From Sharpea azabuensis DSM 18934 (GTDB lineage: Bacteria > Bacillota_I > Bacilli_A > Erysipelotrichales > Coprobacillaceae): a stretch of 45,213 bases of DNA. The stretch lies in assembly GCF_000702165.1 (NCBI RefSeq), contig NZ_JNKU01000021.1, positions 1-45,213 of the forward strand, given 5' to 3'. Shown piece after piece: positions 10,183-18,320 of this stretch. The stretch's first letter is position 1; the number at the start of each line of letters is the position of its first letter. Below the pieces are notes generated by a model. The model made no database searches. It saw nothing but the letters and a program-made list of their open reading frames with translations, and was not told the DNA's origin. A program made the translations under genes and the position numbers.

Positions 10183-10750
10183 CCTTATTCACATCCTCTA
10201 ATATCTTTAAGATCTGTCCTTCTAGATTTTCCAAATAACCACTATTATCAATGGTATACGTTGCCATCGCTTTCTTTTTGGCAAGTGGCATCTGAAGAGC
10301 GATACGATTCTTCGCTTCATCACTTGATAGATGATCTCTTTTCATCAAACGTTCTATCTGCCTATCCTCATCAAGATAAACACATATTGTCTTATCACAA
10401 AGCTTATCAAAATGCGCTTCAAATAGCAAAGGAACATCCAAGAATACGAGTTGATGAGAGCTTTTTGTGATATGGTCTTCCATCACCTGATAAACATAGG
10501 GATGAAGAATGCTTTCAAGAAGCTGACGCTTAGAAGCATCATGAAAGACAATTTGACCAATCTCATGACGGTTCACGCTATGAAAAGCCTCCTGAATAAG
10601 CTTATAACAGCCACTTTCTTTTTCATAGGCATGATGGACAATCTCATCGGCATCAACGACATCATAGCCATGCGTAATGAGATAATTCGTCACTGTTGAC
10701 TTCCCGCTCGCAATACCACCTGTTATCCCAATAACAGTCTTACTTCCCAT
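10169..10750 (-). CDS. coaE: Dephospho-CoA kinase
   Basis: Phosphorylates dephospho-CoA on the ribose 3'-OH to give coenzyme A. It has an N-terminal P-loop GITGGIASGKST, the DADEIVHHAY motif, and VFLDVPLLFEAHFD, all diagnostic for CoaE. Start chosen at 10750 (MGSKTVIG, 193 aa), since GAGG lies 6 nt upstream inside the preceding gene; an ATG at 10762 has nothing comparable. The start overlaps the oxidoreductase stop by 11 nt and the end overlaps dnaB, so it is embedded in the replication/repair operon, the same neighbourhood as in Bacillus. Confidence 0.95.
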   Translation of the reverse strand: MGSKTVIGITGGIASGKSTVTNYLITHGYDVVDADEIVHHAYEKESGCYKLIQEAFHSVNRHEIGQIVFHDASKRQLLESILHPYVYQVMEDHITKSSHQLVFLDVPLLFEAHFDKLCDKTICVYLDEDRQIERLMKRDHLSSDEAKNRIALQMPLAKKKAMATYTIDNSGYLENLEGQILKILEDVNKDGTL

Positions 10751-11702
10751 AAGTAACCTCATGAATGGCTTCTAGAAGACTGACTTCATCAATCGTATCC
10801 TGATGGGACATACGCTTAGCTTCATAGTCAATATAGCTAATACCATGATGTACAGCCGCAATCTCACTATAGAAATCATCACCATCAAGCTCTCTTGTCA
10901 CGCTTTGGCTTTCACCTTCATAATTGACAGTGGCAGATGTTGGACGATAGAAGTAGTCCATTTCAATGCTGCCTTTTGTCCCAATGATTTTTCCTGAACG
11001 CTTGTTTTGAAGATCATCGATGGCACATTCAAAATAAGCCGTTGCCCCGTTCGCAAATGTCAATGTCACTTTGTCATGAATATCAATGCCATTTTTAAAT
11101 GTTGCATCATTTTCAATATGTGTGACATCACTCTTGATGACATCAAGAATGCTTGCGACATTATAGACACCAACATCATAGAGTGCACCACCCATCTTTT
11201 GATCAAAGAGATAACTATCAGGTGAGACTTTATCCATGCTGTTGGAAGTGAAGAAATTCTCCACACGAACAATATCCCCAATTAAGCCTTTTTCAATTTG
11301 TCTATGAAGCACTTCTACAAGAGGGATGAATCTTGTCTTCATCGCTTCCATAAAGAAGAGATGATGCTCTCTCGCATAAGTCGTTGCCGTTATGGCTTCT
11401 TCTCTTGTCAGGAAAGCTGGCTTTTCGACAAGAACACATTTGCCATGTTTCAGTGATTCCATCACCCACTTGAAATGTAGCCCATGGGGCAAGGCAATAT
11501 AGACGACATCGACATCCTCATCTTCCAACATTTCCTCATAATTTTCATAAAGAACGGCTGGATGATATTTTTCTTTGAATTCTTCACGTTTTTGTGCATT
11601 ATGACTCGCACCGGCATAAAAGTCGGCTTCATCGAATTGGGCCAGGCTAGAAACAAAGCGATGTGCAATGTTGCCAAGTCCCATAACACCCCAGTGTAAC
11701 AT
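10740..11702 (-). CDS. Gfo/Idh/MocA-family NAD(P)-dependent oxidoreductase
   Basis: A 320-aa protein with an N-terminal Rossmann fold (GVMGLGNIAHRF at about 5-16) and the family's EKP motif (VLVEKPAFL at about 91-99), followed by the alpha/beta substrate domain. Relatives oxidise or reduce sugars, inositols or trans-dihydrodiols; the substrate is not predictable here. GGAGG is 9 nt before the ATG and only 3 nt separate it from the mutM stop. It lies in the replication/repair operon at the place where Bacillus has ytaF. Confidence 0.9.
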   Translation of the reverse strand: MLHWGVMGLGNIAHRFVSSLAQFDEADFYAGASHNAQKREEFKEKYHPAVLYENYEEMLEDEDVDVVYIALPHGLHFKWVMESLKHGKCVLVEKPAFLTREEAITATTYAREHHLFFMEAMKTRFIPLVEVLHRQIEKGLIGDIVRVENFFTSNSMDKVSPDSYLFDQKMGGALYDVGVYNVASILDVIKSDVTHIENDATFKNGIDIHDKVTLTFANGATAYFECAIDDLQNKRSGKIIGTKGSIEMDYFYRPTSATVNYEGESQSVTRELDGDDFYSEIAAVHHGISYIDYEAKRMSHQDTIDEVSLLEAIHEVTYGK

Positions 11703-11705
11703 AAC

Positions 11706-12518
11706 TTAGTACCTCCGTTTCTGGCAGACAGGACAATAATATGCCCCACGGCCATTCAATGTTATTTTCTTTATATCTGAACCACAGATAGAACATGTCT
11801 TTTGTTCATGAACATCAAGCTCTACCTGGAATAAGCCATGGATGCCATTGGCATCAAAGGAATGAATTGTTGTTCCACCCTGCTTGATGGCTTCATCAAG
11901 CACTTGACGTGAGACATCAATAAGTTCCTGTATGCGTTTCTTGCTTAAACGCTTGCCCCTTGTGCGAGGATCCATCCGCATCCTAAAACAGATTTCATTC
12001 GCATAAATATTACCAATTCCAGTCAAGATGGATTGATCAAGAAGCAATGTCTTGATTGGCAAGGATGATCGATGAATTTTTTCATAAACATCTTCAAACT
12101 TAGCATCTTGAGGCTCTTGACCAAGCTTGCTTAGTGGTGGTAAGTGGCGATAATTATCTTTATCGACAAGCATCATGCGACCAAACTTTCTTGTATCGTT
12201 GTAGCGTAAATCCGTATCATTGCTTAAATGAAAGATGACATGATCATGCTTATTGTATGGTGTACCTGTGGGCTTGATATTATATTTGCCTTCCATTCTT
12301 AAATGACTGATAAAGGCATAATCATCAAGAATAAAGATCAGATATTTCCCATAGCGATCAATATCAACGATATGTTGGTGGGTGAGCGCTTTTTGAAATA
12401 AGTCCACATCCCCCTCAATAATCTTCTGATAGCGTACTTCCACGCTTTTTATTTCCTGATGCAAAATAAAGTTCTTGAGCGTTCTTCTGACAGTCTCAAC
12501 TTCTGGTAATTCTGGCAT
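11706..12518 (-). CDS. mutM: Formamidopyrimidine-DNA glycosylase (Fpg)
   Basis: Excises 8-oxoguanine and formamidopyrimidines and nicks the abasic site. The N-terminus MPELPEVET carries the catalytic Pro2 and Glu3. The beta-hairpin Lys lies in the YGKYLIF segment. The helix-two-turn-helix region has GIGNIYANEICF. A C-terminal zinc finger has two CxxC pairs (CSICG and CPVCQ). At 270 aa it is normal length. It abuts polA with a 1-nt gap, so damage excision and gap filling are expressed together. Confidence 0.97.
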   Translation of the reverse strand: MPELPEVETVRRTLKNFILHQEIKSVEVRYQKIIEGDVDLFQKALTHQHIVDIDRYGKYLIFILDDYAFISHLRMEGKYNIKPTGTPYNKHDHVIFHLSNDTDLRYNDTRKFGRMMLVDKDNYRHLPPLSKLGQEPQDAKFEDVYEKIHRSSLPIKTLLLDQSILTGIGNIYANEICFRMRMDPRTRGKRLSKKRIQELIDVSRQVLDEAIKQGGTTIHSFDANGIHGLFQVELDVHEQKTCSICGSDIKKITLNGRGAYYCPVCQKRRY

Positions 12519-12519
12519 A

Positions 12520-15132
12520 CTATTTTAAATCCGCCCAGTTTCTTGCATAATTGCCTTCCACAAGTAATGGCACATCAAGCTTGAAGCATGATTCCATTGC
12601 TTCCTTAACAACCTGCATAAATGTTTCCACTTCATCTTCATAGACATCAAAGATCAATTCATCATGAATCTGGAGAATGATCTTGCTTTTGAAATGATGT
12701 TCTTTAATGGCCTGATCAACCGCAATCATAGCCAGTTTCATAATATCAGCACCTGATCCCTGAATAGGAGCATTCATTGCAAAACGTTTAGCCTGTTCAC
12801 GAACCATGAAATTCTTATCATGGATGGTTGGAATGTAGCGTTTACGATTGGCAACCGTGCTGACATAGCCTGTTTTTTCACAATCCTTGACAACCTGATC
12901 CATGTAAGTCTTGATTTCAGGATAGGTTTCAAAATATTTCGCAATAAAGAGTCTTGCTTCATCAAGCGTCATGTTATTCTGTCTTGAGAGCCTGAATTCA
13001 CTCATGCCATAGATAATACCAAAGTTAATGGTCTTCGCCTGTCTTCTTTGCAGGCTTGTGACTTCTTCGTCCGGCACACCAAAGACAAGAGCTGCAGTAT
13101 GGGCATGAATATCCTTGCCAGCTTTAAAGGCTTCAATCAGTCTTGTGACATGGGCAAGATGGGCAAGAATACGCAATTCAATTTGTGAATAGTCAAAGGA
13201 AACAAGATAGCCATGCTCACTTACAAAGGCCTTTCTGATTTTCTTGCCTTCTTCGCTTCTTACAGGAATATTCTGTAAGTTTGGGTCAACGGATGAAAGA
13301 CGCCCTGTCTGTGTTAATGTCTGTTTATAGATGGTATGAATCTTGCCATCATCAAAGATCTGTTCCTGCAAGCCTTTGAGATAAGTTGAAGAGAGCTTTG
13401 TCTTCTGACGATATTCTAAGACTAATGGGACAATAGGATGCTGGTCGCTGATTTTTTCTAGGATATCCTGGCTTGTCGAATAACCTGTTTTTGTCTTCTT
13501 GCCACTCTTGAGACCAAGTTTCTCAAAGAGAATATCGCCTAGCTGTTTTGGTGAAGAGATCTTAAACTCTTCACCAGCGAGCTTGTAGATCTCCTGTTCA
13601 AGTTCTTCAATTTCTTGATCAAACTGCTGATCCATGCTGACGAGTACATCACGATCAACCTTCGCTCCCTGATATTCCATGTCGGCAAGAATATAAGTGA
13701 CGGGCATTTCAATCTCTTCATAGAGATGATATTGTTCTTCATCCTTCAGTTTCTTAATTGCCACATCCTTCAGTTCATAAATAGCCTTGGCCTTTTCAAG
13801 TGTATCTCGAGCCACTTCATCAACTTCAGGCACATGTCTTTTAGCTCCCTTGCCATAGACCTCTTCTTCATAGCGCACACCATGATAATCATAATACTCG
13901 CTAACATCCTTCATATTTTCCTTCACACCCGGTGTTAGGACATATGTGGCAAGAGATAAATCAAAATCATAGCCCTTTACTTCTATATCATGCCAGGCAC
14001 AGGCAAGAATCGCACCCTTAATCGCAAAGCCATCTTTTTTCTTCTTCTCATCTTTCATATAGCTTAAAAAGTGCGCATCTTTTAAGGCATCTTCAAAGCT
14101 GATATAATAGCTCGCTTCATCATTATAGATCCCAAAGCCTAAGATATCTGATTTATGATAGTTTTCATCAAAGATATTGACATAGACAGCACTCTCTTTG
14201 TTGATACTAGGAAGGATTTTGACAATCTCATAAGTCAATGGCTTTTCTTCTTTTTGTTCAGTATTGATTTCTAGCCCCTTTAATAAGGAATGCATATCAT
14301 ATTTCTGATAGAAAGCTTTGAGTGTATTGAAATCAAAGCCATCATAATGCGCAATATCCAAAGTGACATCCATTGGAATATCTCTAAGAATTGTGGCAAC
14401 CTTCTTGCTCATAATGGCATTATCAATGCCATCTCTGACCTTTTCGCCAAGTTTTCCCTTAATTTCATCTTTATGTTCATTAATGCCTTCAATACTGCCA
14501 TATTGATGAATAAGCTTTAAGGCTGTCTTTTCGCCAACACCCTTTATGCCAGGAATATTATCAGCGCTATCGCCCATCAGTCCAAGCAAATCTCTGACCT
14601 GATCGGGTTCAATATCCCATTTTTCTTTTAAAGCTGCCTTGTCATAAACATCGATGCCCGTTACACCTTTGACTGTACGATAGACCGTTGTCTGATCGCT
14701 CACAAGCTGGAAGGCATCTTTATCGCCTGTATAAATGGCGACTTGAAGATTATTGGCTTCCCCAAAAGCAGCTAGTGTACCAATAATATCATCACCCTCA
14801 TAGCCTTCTAGTTCATAATAAGGAATATTATGGGCTGTCAGATATTCTCTTGCCATGGCAAACTGAGGAATCAGCTCATCAGGTGTTTTTGTACGTGTTG
14901 CTTTATAGCTATCAAGTAAATCATTTCTAAATGTATGTTTGCCATAATCAAAAGCAACTAAGACATAGTTGGATGGATTATCCGCAAGAATACGATCAAT
15001 CATTCTCGCAAAGCCAAAGATTCCATTGGTTGGAATGCCATCCTTATTGATCATATAGTTACCCATATAACCTGTTGCATAGAATGCTTTAAAAAGTAAT
15101 GAATTACCATCTATTAAAATTAATTGTTCCAT
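12520..15132 (-). CDS. polA: DNA polymerase I
   Basis: An 870-aa repair and Okazaki-fragment polymerase. The N-terminal 5'-3' nuclease domain (MEQLILIDGNSLLF; YEGDDIIGTLA; MGDSADNIPGIKGVG) spans about residues 1-290. The middle domain of the 3'-5' exonuclease fold has lost its acids: where E. coli has the DTE pair, this protein reads AVYVNIFDENYHK, so it is expected to lack proofreading, as in Bacillus. The polymerase domain shows motif A DYSQIELRILAHL, motif B RRQAKTINFGIIYG and motif C QIHDELIFDV. The dnaE stop lies 4 nt upstream. Confidence 0.97.
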   Translation of the reverse strand: MEQLILIDGNSLLFKAFYATGYMGNYMINKDGIPTNGIFGFARMIDRILADNPSNYVLVAFDYGKHTFRNDLLDSYKATRTKTPDELIPQFAMAREYLTAHNIPYYELEGYEGDDIIGTLAAFGEANNLQVAIYTGDKDAFQLVSDQTTVYRTVKGVTGIDVYDKAALKEKWDIEPDQVRDLLGLMGDSADNIPGIKGVGEKTALKLIHQYGSIEGINEHKDEIKGKLGEKVRDGIDNAIMSKKVATILRDIPMDVTLDIAHYDGFDFNTLKAFYQKYDMHSLLKGLEINTEQKEEKPLTYEIVKILPSINKESAVYVNIFDENYHKSDILGFGIYNDEASYYISFEDALKDAHFLSYMKDEKKKKDGFAIKGAILACAWHDIEVKGYDFDLSLATYVLTPGVKENMKDVSEYYDYHGVRYEEEVYGKGAKRHVPEVDEVARDTLEKAKAIYELKDVAIKKLKDEEQYHLYEEIEMPVTYILADMEYQGAKVDRDVLVSMDQQFDQEIEELEQEIYKLAGEEFKISSPKQLGDILFEKLGLKSGKKTKTGYSTSQDILEKISDQHPIVPLVLEYRQKTKLSSTYLKGLQEQIFDDGKIHTIYKQTLTQTGRLSSVDPNLQNIPVRSEEGKKIRKAFVSEHGYLVSFDYSQIELRILAHLAHVTRLIEAFKAGKDIHAHTAALVFGVPDEEVTSLQRRQAKTINFGIIYGMSEFRLSRQNNMTLDEARLFIAKYFETYPEIKTYMDQVVKDCEKTGYVSTVANRKRYIPTIHDKNFMVREQAKRFAMNAPIQGSGADIMKLAMIAVDQAIKEHHFKSKIILQIHDELIFDVYEDEVETFMQVVKEAMESCFKLDVPLLVEGNYARNWADLK

Positions 15133-15136
15133 GTAT

Positions 15137-18100
15137 TTACTTCACTTTCTTGATTTGGTTCATCACAAGAGAAAGAGCATCTTCTCTTTTCTGGACACGT
15201 ACATTCATTAAAACTGTACGGTCTTTTTCAAGAGGATGTGATGGGTCCTCACTATAACGTCGATATTGATTGCTGAAGATAGTTGCTTCTAATTCACCCG
15301 TATCATCATTGCCGCTAATAAAGGCCATCTGATTACCTTTCTTATCAACAATCACCTTAATACGATGAAGCACAACCATGACTAATATTGTCTTATTGAC
15401 CATGCTTTCATCAATATCAGCCACATTGACAATAGGCAGATGCTTCTTACGATAGGCATTCTTCAGTATGGCAAGAGGATGCGTAGAAAGATAGAGCCCT
15501 AAGACATTCTTCTCATTTTCTAAACGATCCCACTTTGATTCCTTAAAATCACGCAGGATTGGTGGATCATCAACCGCAATGGTCGCCTTCAAATGCGCAT
15601 ATTCAACAATGGTCGCAAGATTACCTTTGATATAGGCACGATTGCTTTCAAACTCATCAAAAGCTCCAGCATCAATCAAGCTCTCTAATGCATTGGCAGG
15701 CATTCTGCTTGATTGCATTCGTGCAATATAATCATAGATATCGCTAAAAGGTCCATGTTCCTGTCGTTCTTGATCCAATGCTTTAAAGAGGGCATAGCCA
15801 ATATTCTTGATGGCGGTTAATGAATAGCGAATACCACCATTTTCAACGACAAAACGATGCTTGGAATGATTGATGGATGGTCCAAGAATCTTGACACCAT
15901 ATCGCTTGCATTCTTCAATGACATGAAGCTTAGCTGTCTGGGAACTGCCTTCATTAGAGAGAATGGAGGCAAAGAAATAAAGTGGATAATTGGCTTTTAA
16001 ATAGGCAAGCCAGTAAGCTACAACACCATAAGCAACAGAATGGGATTTATTAAAGCCATAATTCGCAAACTTTTCAATCAGTTCATAAATTTCAATAGCC
16101 TTCTTCTCACTATAGCCATTGGCAATAGCTCCCTGAATAAAACTTTCACGCATATCACTCATTGCCTGGGCATTCTTCTTGCTGACAGCCTTTCGCAAGA
16201 TATCTGCTTTCCCTAAGCTGAAGTTTGCAACCTGGCGGGCAATCTGCATGATCTGTTCCTGGTAAATAATGATGCCATGGGTATCTTTTAAAATGGGAAT
16301 CAGGCTTTCATCAACATATTGCATCCTGCCTTTATGGGCACGGTTTTCTAAATAGAGGGGAATATTTTCCATTGGTCCAGGACGATAAAGTGCGATAGCA
16401 TCAACGATATCCATGAACGTTGTTGGACGCATTCTTTTAAGAAGATTACGCATTCCCTCACTTTCAAGCTGGAAGACACCATAGGTATCACCATTTGAGA
16501 GAAGCTGATAGGTTTTGGCATCATTAAGTGGGATGGTCGATAAATTAACAGTTTCCCCCGTATCTTTCTTGATATCTTCAAGGATATAACTAATCATCGT
16601 TAAGTTCTTTAAGCCCAGAAAGTCCATTTTTAGTACCCCGGCACTTTCAATATAATCCTTGGAGTACTGGGTCATAATCATGGAACTAGGCCCTCTAACT
16701 AATGGAACCATTTCCCGAAGAGGATTCTTAGAAATAACGACACCAGCAGCATGCATGGAAATATTACGTGGCAAATATTCTACTAAGCTCATTGGCTTAA
16801 TTAAGCGCTGCAAGGCTTGTGTACCATCCACCATCTTCTTAAATGAAGAGGACGTCTGATACATTTCCGTGATGGATTTTCGATTCTTCGGTCCCGTTGG
16901 TACCATTTTGGCTAACATCTCTAAACGTGGAAGAGGCAAGCCCACAACCTTGCCAAGATCCTTGATGGCATTTCTTGGTCCATAGGTTGAGAAGGTGACA
17001 ATCTGGGCAACACGTTCCTGACCATACTTGGCAATCACATAGTCAACAACTTCATCACGGCGATCATCTTCAAAGTCAATATCAATATCAGGCATGCTGA
17101 CACGTTCTGGATTTAAGAAACGTTCAAACAGCAAATTGTATTTAAGTGGATCAATATTGGTAATGCCTAGCACATAGGCAACAAGTGAGCCAGCTGCTGA
17201 TCCTCTGCCCGGTCCGACAAGAATACCATGTGTTTTTGCATAATGAACATAATCATAGACAATCAGGAAATAATCATCAAAGCCCATATCATGAATAACT
17301 TTCAGTTCATAAAAAAGTCTTGTCTTATAGCTTTCAGGAATCAACTGACCAAAAAAGCGTTTCTTTAAACCAACAATACATAGGCTTCTCAAATATTCAT
17401 CATGGGGAGCCTGATGAGGTGTTGGATAATAAGGCAGATTCTTCATACCAGTAGGAATGGAAGCTTTGCATGTGTTCAGGACTTCTTCTGTATTCCTGAG
17501 AATCTCATGATCGAAAAGCATAGCTATTTCACTGCTGTTTTTAAGATAGCGTTGATTCGTATCACTTTCAAAATAAGGAGAAAGCGTCCGCGATTCTTTA
17601 GCCGCCTGCAGCAAGTCTACAGTAATGGCCTCCTGTGGTCTTAAATAGCGCACATCATTGCCCCAGACAACCTTCACATTTACAAAATTGGCAATAGCGA
17701 GTAAACGTTTATTATTGACTTCCTGATTGGCCAAGCCATGATTTTGCATCATCACAAGATAATTCTCACCAAAAGCTTCTTTAAAGCGACGCATATAGCG
17801 TTCAGCTTCCTTTTCCATATCCTTCGCAATATAGCGTTCAACAATGCCATCATCACTTGATGAAATGATATACAAGTGATGTTTATAAGTAAGCAATTCT
17901 TTGATATCAATAGCTTCCTCATCTGAAAGATTGATATCACTGACAATTCTAACAAGACTTAAATAGCCATCATCATCTTTTGCAAGAAGAGTGAAAGGAT
18001 AGACTTCCTGATCAATCAAGATGGAAGCCTCAACACCAAAGATGGGCTTGATGTGATATTTCTGACAGGCTTCATAAAATTCAAAAGCACCATACATATT

Positions 18101-18223
18101 GTCCTTGTCACATAGAGCTAGAGCATCCATTTGTTTCTCTTTTGCCATTTTGACAAGCGCGTTAATCAAAATTGTGGATTCTTGAAAGCTATAACAGCTC
18201 TTTATTTGTAAATGTCCAAACAT
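15137..18223 (-). CDS. dnaE: DNA polymerase III alpha subunit, DnaE type
   Basis: A 1028-aa C-family polymerase, in Firmicutes the non-proofreading enzyme that extends RNA primers alongside PolC. The PHP domain begins MFGHLQIKSCYSF; the usual HLHVHS metal motif has become HLQIKS, so PHP metal catalysis is unlikely. Polymerase active-site acids lie in MPDIDIDFEDDRRDEV, and YGFNKSHSVAYG is also typical. A helix-hairpin-helix and a C-terminal OB fold follow. Start fixed at 18223 by GAGGTGG; upstream codons are non-homologous and run into the terminator of the next gene. First gene of the operon down to dnaI. Confidence 0.95.
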   Translation of the reverse strand: MFGHLQIKSCYSFQESTILINALVKMAKEKQMDALALCDKDNMYGAFEFYEACQKYHIKPIFGVEASILIDQEVYPFTLLAKDDDGYLSLVRIVSDINLSDEEAIDIKELLTYKHHLYIISSSDDGIVERYIAKDMEKEAERYMRRFKEAFGENYLVMMQNHGLANQEVNNKRLLAIANFVNVKVVWGNDVRYLRPQEAITVDLLQAAKESRTLSPYFESDTNQRYLKNSSEIAMLFDHEILRNTEEVLNTCKASIPTGMKNLPYYPTPHQAPHDEYLRSLCIVGLKKRFFGQLIPESYKTRLFYELKVIHDMGFDDYFLIVYDYVHYAKTHGILVGPGRGSAAGSLVAYVLGITNIDPLKYNLLFERFLNPERVSMPDIDIDFEDDRRDEVVDYVIAKYGQERVAQIVTFSTYGPRNAIKDLGKVVGLPLPRLEMLAKMVPTGPKNRKSITEMYQTSSSFKKMVDGTQALQRLIKPMSLVEYLPRNISMHAAGVVISKNPLREMVPLVRGPSSMIMTQYSKDYIESAGVLKMDFLGLKNLTMISYILEDIKKDTGETVNLSTIPLNDAKTYQLLSNGDTYGVFQLESEGMRNLLKRMRPTTFMDIVDAIALYRPGPMENIPLYLENRAHKGRMQYVDESLIPILKDTHGIIIYQEQIMQIARQVANFSLGKADILRKAVSKKNAQAMSDMRESFIQGAIANGYSEKKAIEIYELIEKFANYGFNKSHSVAYGVVAYWLAYLKANYPLYFFASILSNEGSSQTAKLHVIEECKRYGVKILGPSINHSKHRFVVENGGIRYSLTAIKNIGYALFKALDQERQEHGPFSDIYDYIARMQSSRMPANALESLIDAGAFDEFESNRAYIKGNLATIVEYAHLKATIAVDDPPILRDFKESKWDRLENEKNVLGLYLSTHPLAILKNAYRKKHLPIVNVADIDESMVNKTILVMVVLHRIKVIVDKKGNQMAFISGNDDTGELEATIFSNQYRRYSEDPSHPLEKDRTVLMNVRVQKREDALSLVMNQIKKVK

Positions 18224-18244
18224 GCTTCCACCTCTTTTCACCCC

Positions 18245-18273
18245 ATTATAACAAACTCTCCCCTTTCCTTCCA
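18245..18273 (-). promoter_or_regulatory. Predicted promoter of the dnaE-dnaI operon
   Basis: On the minus strand TATAAT (-10) lies at 18245-18250 and a weak -35 TGGAAG lies at 18268-18273, 17 bp apart. Confidence 0.45.
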
Positions 18274-18286
18274 CCTGCTTGCCTAC

Positions 18287-18313
18287 AAAAAAAGAGCCTA
18301 GTTGCCTAGACTC
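18287..18313 (-). terminator. Terminator of the flavodiiron gene
   Basis: On the minus strand GAGTCTAG - GCAA - CTAGGCTC (one G-U pair) is followed by a run of seven T, 8 nt past the stop codon. Confidence 0.9.
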
Positions 18314-18320
18314 CTTAAAA

